Positions 58,057 through 64,000 of a stretch of 64,000 nucleotides of DNA are shown here, one piece after another. The position numbers and the translations under genes were made by a program. Below the pieces are notes generated by a model, which saw nothing but the letters and a program-made list of their open reading frames with translations, had not been told where the DNA came from and searched no databases. The stretch is from NCBI RefSeq assembly GCF_034043515.1, contig NZ_CP138214.1:1-64000 (forward strand), written 5' to 3'. Source of the stretch: Pseudomonas sp. MUP55. Its GTDB lineage: Bacteria; Pseudomonadota; Gammaproteobacteria; Pseudomonadales; Pseudomonadaceae. Within the stretch, counting starts at the first letter, position 1. Each line of letters begins with the position of its first letter.

Positions 58057-58827
58057 ATGAGGAAATCGCTACTCGTCTTGCTGCTGTGGGCCCCGTTCGC
58101 CATGGCGCTGATTCCATCGTCCGACCCACGCCTGGACGCCACCACGCAAAAGGCTATCCAGGCTTTTCTGGTGCACAACCGCATATTCGATTCGCCCAAG
58201 GATCTGGACAACGCTCCCTACATTGTCGCCGCCGATGCCGGGCGCGTGCTGGGCGCCAATGGTGAGCGCATCTATGCCAGAGGCGATCTGGACCCGACCC
58301 AGCCTAACTATGGAATTTTCCGCCGGGGCAAGGCCTACACCGACCCCGACACCCAAGAACTGCTCGGGATCAATGCCGACGACATCGGCACTGCGCGCTT
58401 CCTGCGGGCCGATGATCTCACCACCCTGGCCGTGCAAAGGGTTACGCAGGAAATTCGTCCCGGCGACCGTTTGCTTCGCGCCGAACCTGGCATCAGCCTG
58501 GCCAGCCCGACAACAGCCGCGCCCTTCGTTGAAGGGCACATCATCGACGTCCCCAGAGGCCTATCGCAGGCCGGCCTGCTGGATGCGGTGACCCTGAACA
58601 GGGGGCGCCGGGATGGACTGGTCGAGGGCCAGTTGCTCAGCGTGATCAGGGCCGGCGCTTCGGTGCGCGATGCACTGACGGGCGCTCCGACGAGCCTGCC
58701 GGATGTTCGAGCCGGCACCCTGCTGGTGTTTCGCACCTATGAAAAGCTCAGCTATGCCCTGGTTCTCAGCGCCTCACGCTCCCTGGCGGTGATGGACCGT
58801 TTCGAGACGGCCGATCAAGCGCAATAA
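58057..58827 (+). CDS. PA0020-like exported protein lacking its LysM domain
   Basis: The 256-residue protein starts with a signal peptide ([17 protein letters not shown]) after a good AAAGGAG site. It passes directly into [20 protein letters not shown] and then the conserved body ([67 protein letters not shown]). As I recall the family (about 340 residues), a LysM peptidoglycan-binding domain normally sits between the signal peptide and this body; here about 85 residues are missing there without breaking the frame. It should be periplasmic but may no longer bind the wall. Confidence 0.82.
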   Translation: MRKSLLVLLLWAPFAMALIPSSDPRLDATTQKAIQAFLVHNRIFDSPKDLDNAPYIVAADAGRVLGANGERIYARGDLDPTQPNYGIFRRGKAYTDPDTQELLGINADDIGTARFLRADDLTTLAVQRVTQEIRPGDRLLRAEPGISLASPTTAAPFVEGHIIDVPRGLSQAGLLDAVTLNRGRRDGLVEGQLLSVIRAGASVRDALTGAPTSLPDVRAGTLLVFRTYEKLSYALVLSASRSLAVMDRFETADQAQ

Positions 58828-58856
58828 ATAGCCTGCTAAATAAGTTACCAACAGAG

Positions 58857-58865
58857 TTATCCACA
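58857..58865 (+). promoter_or_regulatory. Consensus DnaA box upstream of dprA
   Basis: TTATCCACA lies 25 bp before the dprA start. A second perfect box lies inside dprA at 59454-59462. Their role, if any, is unknown. Confidence 0.35.
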
Positions 58866-58890
58866 GCTTGTTCCGGTCAAGGATGATCAG

Positions 58891-59994
58891 ATGTTTCCGA
58901 TAAACAGCAATGAAGTTTCCCCGGCAGAGCTGGAAGCCCGACTACGCTTGCACAGGCTGCCGGAACTGGGGCCCCAGCGCTTTCGCGTGTTGATCGAGGC
59001 GTTCGGCTCTGCTTCCAAAGCCATCAGTGCCCCTGCCAGTGCCTGGCGTTCTCTCGGGTTGCCGGCCGTCAGTGCCGACGCCCGGCGCAGCCCGCAGATC
59101 CGTGATGGGGCCAGTGCGGCGCTGGCCTGGCTCGACCGTCCGGCCCAGCATTTACTGATGTGGGACCAGCCTGAGTACCCGGCGCTGCTCGGCCAGATCG
59201 ATGGCGCACCGCCGCTGTTATTCGTGGCTGGCGACCCGACCCTGCTGGAAAAGCCGCAGCTGGCCATGGTGGGTAGCCGTCGGGCTTCGCGCCCTGGCAT
59301 GGACACCGCAGCCGCCTTTTCCCGCAGCCTGGCAAGCGCCGGTTTTGTCATCACCAGCGGCCTTGCGCTGGGTATCGATGGTGCGGCCCATCAGGCGGCA
59401 TTGGATGTCGGCGGTCACACCATCGGTGTGCTCGGCACGGGCCTGCAAAATTTTTATCCACAGCGCCACAAGAAGCTCGCCGACGCGATGATCGCCCAAG
59501 GCAGCGCGGTCGTTTCCGAGTTTCCGTTGGATGCCCCGCCCCAGGCCGGCAACTTCCCACGGCGCAATCGCATCATCAGCGGTTTGTCCCTGGGGGTTCT
59601 GGTTGTGGAAGCCAGCACGGCCAGCGGTTCGCTGATCACCGCACGGCTGGCTGCCGAGCAAGGGCGTGAGGTTTATGCCATTCCAGGTTCCATTCATCAC
59701 CCGGGAGCCAAAGGCTGTCATCAGTTGATCCGCGATGGCGCGGTGCTGGTGGAAACCATCGAGCACATCCTTGAAGGCTTGCGCGGTTGGCAGGCGTTGT
59801 CACGGCCTTCACCGGTGCCGGTGGTTCATCCGCTGGTGGCCTTGCTGCGCGCGGCTCCGCACACCAGCGAAGCCCTGGCGATTGCCAGCGGCCGGCCGCT
59901 GTCCCAGGTGTTGGCGACCCTGACCGAGCTGGAACTCGAAGGCCAGGTAATTTGTGAAAGCGGGCGCTGGCTAGCGCGGGGCGCACTGCTGTAG
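58891..59994 (+). CDS. dprA: DNA processing protein DprA
   Basis: DprA loads RecA onto incoming single-stranded DNA during transformation. The 367-residue protein has an N-terminal SAM-like helical region, the Rossmann-like core (LAMVGSRRASRPGMDTAAAF, ITSGLALGIDGAAHQAAL, GTGLQNFYPQRHK, FPRRNRIISGLS, VVEASTASGSLITARLA) and a C-terminal winged helix (LTELELEGQVICESGRW). The start has no strong ribosome site. It is followed after 71 bp by tsaC. Confidence 0.96.
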   Translation: MFPINSNEVSPAELEARLRLHRLPELGPQRFRVLIEAFGSASKAISAPASAWRSLGLPAVSADARRSPQIRDGASAALAWLDRPAQHLLMWDQPEYPALLGQIDGAPPLLFVAGDPTLLEKPQLAMVGSRRASRPGMDTAAAFSRSLASAGFVITSGLALGIDGAAHQAALDVGGHTIGVLGTGLQNFYPQRHKKLADAMIAQGSAVVSEFPLDAPPQAGNFPRRNRIISGLSLGVLVVEASTASGSLITARLAAEQGREVYAIPGSIHHPGAKGCHQLIRDGAVLVETIEHILEGLRGWQALSRPSPVPVVHPLVALLRAAPHTSEALAIASGRPLSQVLATLTELELEGQVICESGRWLARGALL

Positions 59995-60065
59995 GGAGCT
60001 TTTCTAGCTGGGTTTTGTAACGAAGATCGGTAAACTGCCCAGAGCTTTAGTTCGGAGAGTAAACA

Positions 60066-60623
60066 ATGGTCAACAGGTGGCGTGTGCTGGAAGCCGCACG
60101 AGAAATTCGCGCAGGTGCGGTGATTGCCTATCCGACCGAAGCGGTCTGGGGCCTGGGCTGCGATCCGTGGAACGAAGAAGCGGTGGACCGTCTGCTGGCG
60201 ATCAAGAATCGCTCGGTGGATAAGGGCCTGATCCTGGTAGCCGATAACATTCGCCAGTTCGACTTCCTGTTCGAGGATTTCCCTGACACCTGGATCGAGC
60301 GCATGGCCAGCACCTGGCCTGGGCCGAATACCTGGCTGGTGCCCCATCAGGACCTGCTGCCGGCATGGGTCACGGGTGTGCATGACACCGTGGCGCTGCG
60401 GGTCAGTGACCACCCATTGGTGCGGGATTTGTGCGCCCAGGTCGGGCCGTTGATTTCCACCTCGGCCAACCCCCAGGGCCGCCCGGCGGCGCGTACGCGG
60501 ATCCGGGTGGAGCAGTATTTCCGTGGGCAAGTGGACCTTGTGCTGGGTGGCGCCCTGGGTGGGCGCAAGAACCCGAGCCTGATTCGTGACCTGGTGACGG
60601 GAGATGTGGTGCGACCGTCTTGA
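60066..60623 (+). CDS. tsaC: Threonylcarbamoyl-AMP synthase TsaC (YrdC)
   Basis: TsaC makes threonylcarbamoyl-AMP for the t6A37 modification of ANN-decoding tRNAs. The 185-residue single-domain protein has [47 protein letters not shown] and [22 protein letters not shown] eight bases before the ATG supports the start. Confidence 0.96.
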   Translation: MVNRWRVLEAAREIRAGAVIAYPTEAVWGLGCDPWNEEAVDRLLAIKNRSVDKGLILVADNIRQFDFLFEDFPDTWIERMASTWPGPNTWLVPHQDLLPAWVTGVHDTVALRVSDHPLVRDLCAQVGPLISTSANPQGRPAARTRIRVEQYFRGQVDLVLGGALGGRKNPSLIRDLVTGDVVRPS

Positions 60624-60637
60624 GACCCGTCGCGCCC

Positions 60638-60720
60638 ATCGGGGGCAAGCCCCCTCCTACATTTGATCGGTGTTTGTCATGACAACTCGGTCAAGGGTGG
60701 GAGGGGGCTTGCCCGCGACG
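60638..60720. repeat. REP pair in outward arrangement
   Basis: CGGGGGCAAGCCCCCTCC at 60640 and GTGGGAGGGGGCTTGCCC at 60697 are two REP units, in the reverse order to the pairs at 53259 and 63624, between the convergent tsaC and qor genes. Confidence 0.88.
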
Positions 60721-60726
60721 ACTTGC

Positions 60727-61704
60727 TCAAGGCAGCAGAATGGTTGAGCCGGTCGTGCGCCGCGCCGACAACTCGGTCTGCGCTTTGGCCGCGTCCGCCA
60801 GTGCATAACGCTGGTTGATGTCGATGCGCACCTTGCCGCTTTTGATCATCGAGAACAGATCATCGGCCATCACCTGCAAGTCCTTCGGATTGCTCGCGTA
60901 GGTCGCCAGCGTCGGGCGGGTGACATACAACGAACCCTTGGCCGACAGAATCCCCAGGTTCACCCCGTCCACTGCGCCGGAGGCGTTACCAAAGCTCACC
61001 ACCAACCCACGCGGTGCCACGCTGTCCAGCGAGGTCAGCCAGGTGTCCTTGCCGACACCGTCATACACCACTGGCACCTTTTTGCCGTCGGTCAATTCCA
61101 GCACGCGCTGTGCGACATTTTCTTTGCTGTAGTCGATGGTTTCCCAGGCGCCCAGGGATTTGGCCAGGGCGGCTTTCTCCGGGGAGCTCACCGTACCGAT
61201 CAACTTGACGCCCAACGCCTTGGCCCATTGGCAGGCCAGGGAGCCCACACCGCCGGCAGCAGCGTGGAACAGAATGGTTTCGCCGCCCTTCAACTCATAG
61301 GTCTGGCGCAACAGGTACTGCACGGTCAGGCCTTTGAGCATGGCGCCAGCAGCCTGTTCGAAGCTGATGTCGTCGGGCAGGTGCACCAGGTTGGCGGCGG
61401 GCAATACGTGCAATTGGCTGTAGGCGCCCAGCGGGCCGCTGCCATAGGCGACGCGGTCGCCGACCTTGAACTGGCTGACTTCACTGCCCACGGCGTCGAC
61501 CACACCGGCGCCCTCGGCGCCCAGCCCCGATGGCAGGGCCGGTGGTGCGTAAAGACCGCTGCGAAAGTAAGTGTCGATGAAGTTCAGGCCAATGGCTTCG
61601 TTACGCACCCGAACCTGCTGTGGGCCAGGCTCCGCTGGCGTGTAGTCCACATACTCGAGCACTTCGGGGCCGCCATGGGCGCTGAACTGGATACGTTTGG
61701 CCAT
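60727..61704 (-). CDS. qor: NADPH:quinone oxidoreductase, zeta-crystallin type
   Basis: The 325-residue medium-chain dehydrogenase without catalytic zinc has FIDTYFRSGLYAPPALPSGLGAEGAG, YGSGPLGAYSQ, the cofactor loop ILFHAAAGGVGSLACQWAKA and VVYDGVGKDTW. It should reduce quinones with NADPH. It stands opposite hemF, with 159 bp between for both promoters. Confidence 0.93.
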   Translation of the reverse strand: MAKRIQFSAHGGPEVLEYVDYTPAEPGPQQVRVRNEAIGLNFIDTYFRSGLYAPPALPSGLGAEGAGVVDAVGSEVSQFKVGDRVAYGSGPLGAYSQLHVLPAANLVHLPDDISFEQAAGAMLKGLTVQYLLRQTYELKGGETILFHAAAGGVGSLACQWAKALGVKLIGTVSSPEKAALAKSLGAWETIDYSKENVAQRVLELTDGKKVPVVYDGVGKDTWLTSLDSVAPRGLVVSFGNASGAVDGVNLGILSAKGSLYVTRPTLATYASNPKDLQVMADDLFSMIKSGKVRIDINQRYALADAAKAQTELSARRTTGSTILLP

Positions 61705-61839
61705 TTACCTTCTCCTTGGGTCGACTGTACAAAGGTCCCTATCGGACTCCTAAGCTTGATCTTCGTCAACTGCGACGGCACCGGGTGCGGTGGTATCCTG
61801 TGCGCCCATTTGCCGCCGACGCCCGATGGCCTCGCGTAG

Positions 61840-63614
<1,775 letters not shown>

Positions 63615-63623
63615 TGCAAATCA

Positions 63624-63715
63624 AATGTGGGAGGGGGCTTGCCCCCGATTGCGGTCTGTCAGCTACCCCTATGTTGGCTGAAACACCGCTATCGGGGGCA
63701 AGCCCCCTCCCACAG
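63624..63715. repeat. REP doublet (REPIN) after aroE
   Basis: ATGTGGGAGGGGGCTTGCCC at 63625 and its near reverse complement ending at 63713 form an inverted pair around about 45 bp, between convergent genes. Same family as the pair at 53259. Confidence 0.92.
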
Positions 63716-63726
63716 TTTGATCGCGT

Positions 63727-64000
63727 TCAGTCTTCGAAATAGATGGGGCACTTGTCAGGCCCTTCCAGTTTCTTCAGTTCTTCAACCACTTGTGGCCTGG
63801 CCCCGCGCAACGTCAGGCTGCGCCCCGACCCCGCCAACCGTCGGGCTTCCTGGTGCAGCATCTCTACCCCGGAGTAGTCGATGAAGTTGATCTGCTGCGA
63901 CTCGATCACCACCCGCTCGCCCTGCAAACGTTGCAGGCGTACTTGCAGGTAATGGCTGGCGCCAAAAAAGATTGAGCCGCCTACCCTCAATACATCCTCG
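63727..64000 (-). CDS. C-terminal end of a SulP-family anion transporter (partial)
   Basis: The visible 90 codons are the end of a STAS domain: RVGGSIFFGASHYLQVRL, ERVVIESQQINFIDYSGVEML, SLTLRGARPQVVEELKKL and a CPIYFED tail. The frame is open to the window edge, so the membrane part lies outside. In P. aeruginosa a SulP sulfate-type transporter lies in this neighbourhood (PA0029). The substrate cannot be judged from the fragment. Confidence 0.82.
   Translation of the reverse strand, partial: EDVLRVGGSIFFGASHYLQVRLQRLQGERVVIESQQINFIDYSGVEMLHQEARRLAGSGRSLTLRGARPQVVEELKKLEGPDKCPIYFED

Overview
The window is ori-proximal chromosome of a Pseudomonas of the P. fluorescens group. It opens with dnaA-dnaN-recF-gyrB. 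After an interruption it resumes with the gene order normally found near the Pseudomonas origin: plsC, gmhB, glyS, glyQ, tag, an LpxL-like acyltransferase, TPR protein, trkA, rsmB, fmt, def, a PA0020-like protein, dprA, tsaC, qor, hemF, aroE and the end of a SulP transporter. GGGGGCTTGCCCCC-type REP pairs and parS sites (TGTTCCACGTGGAAC) fit that assignment.

The interruption has two parts. The first (6208-34606) is a complete Tn7-like transposon whose ends I could place to the base. Near-identical 22-bp terminal inverted repeats begin TGT and end ACA, and they are flanked by a perfect 5-bp target duplication, TCTGT. The left copy of that duplication is the first five bases after the gyrB stop codon, so this is a gyrB-end attachment site. 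The element encodes TnsA, TnsB, TnsC and two TniQ/TnsD-family selectors, with no Cas genes and no TnsE. Just inside the gyrB-side end it carries a hairpin nearly identical to the native gyrB terminator that it displaced, at almost the same distance from the stop codon.

The cargo runs in blocks. A worn stretch (13.3-17.1 kb) holds small and truncated genes. A pair of small genes (17.4-18.07 kb) follows. An anti-phage-type block (18.3-29.3 kb) comes next: an alpha/beta-hydrolase STAND NTPase, a membrane protein, a two-gene PIN system that resembles GAPS6 and whose two proteins share a Gly/Asn-rich motif, a second membrane protein and a HEPN-like protein. This block is flanked by a 162-bp imperfect direct repeat. 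After it comes a coupled operon of a large serine recombinase and two ParB-like proteins, then an internal copy of the transposon end array and two small genes before the true end.

The second part (34.7-47.1 kb) is ordinary chromosome beside gyrB in this lineage: a complete chemosensory operon (mcp, cheY, STAS, cheA, mcp, cheW, cheR, cheD, cheB) preceded by a good sigma-28 (FliA) promoter, then a divergent OmpR-type regulator and CHASE2 sensor kinase. The kinase gene is preceded by a 19-codon leader ORF that overlaps its start. All function calls come from reading motifs by eye; no database search was possible.
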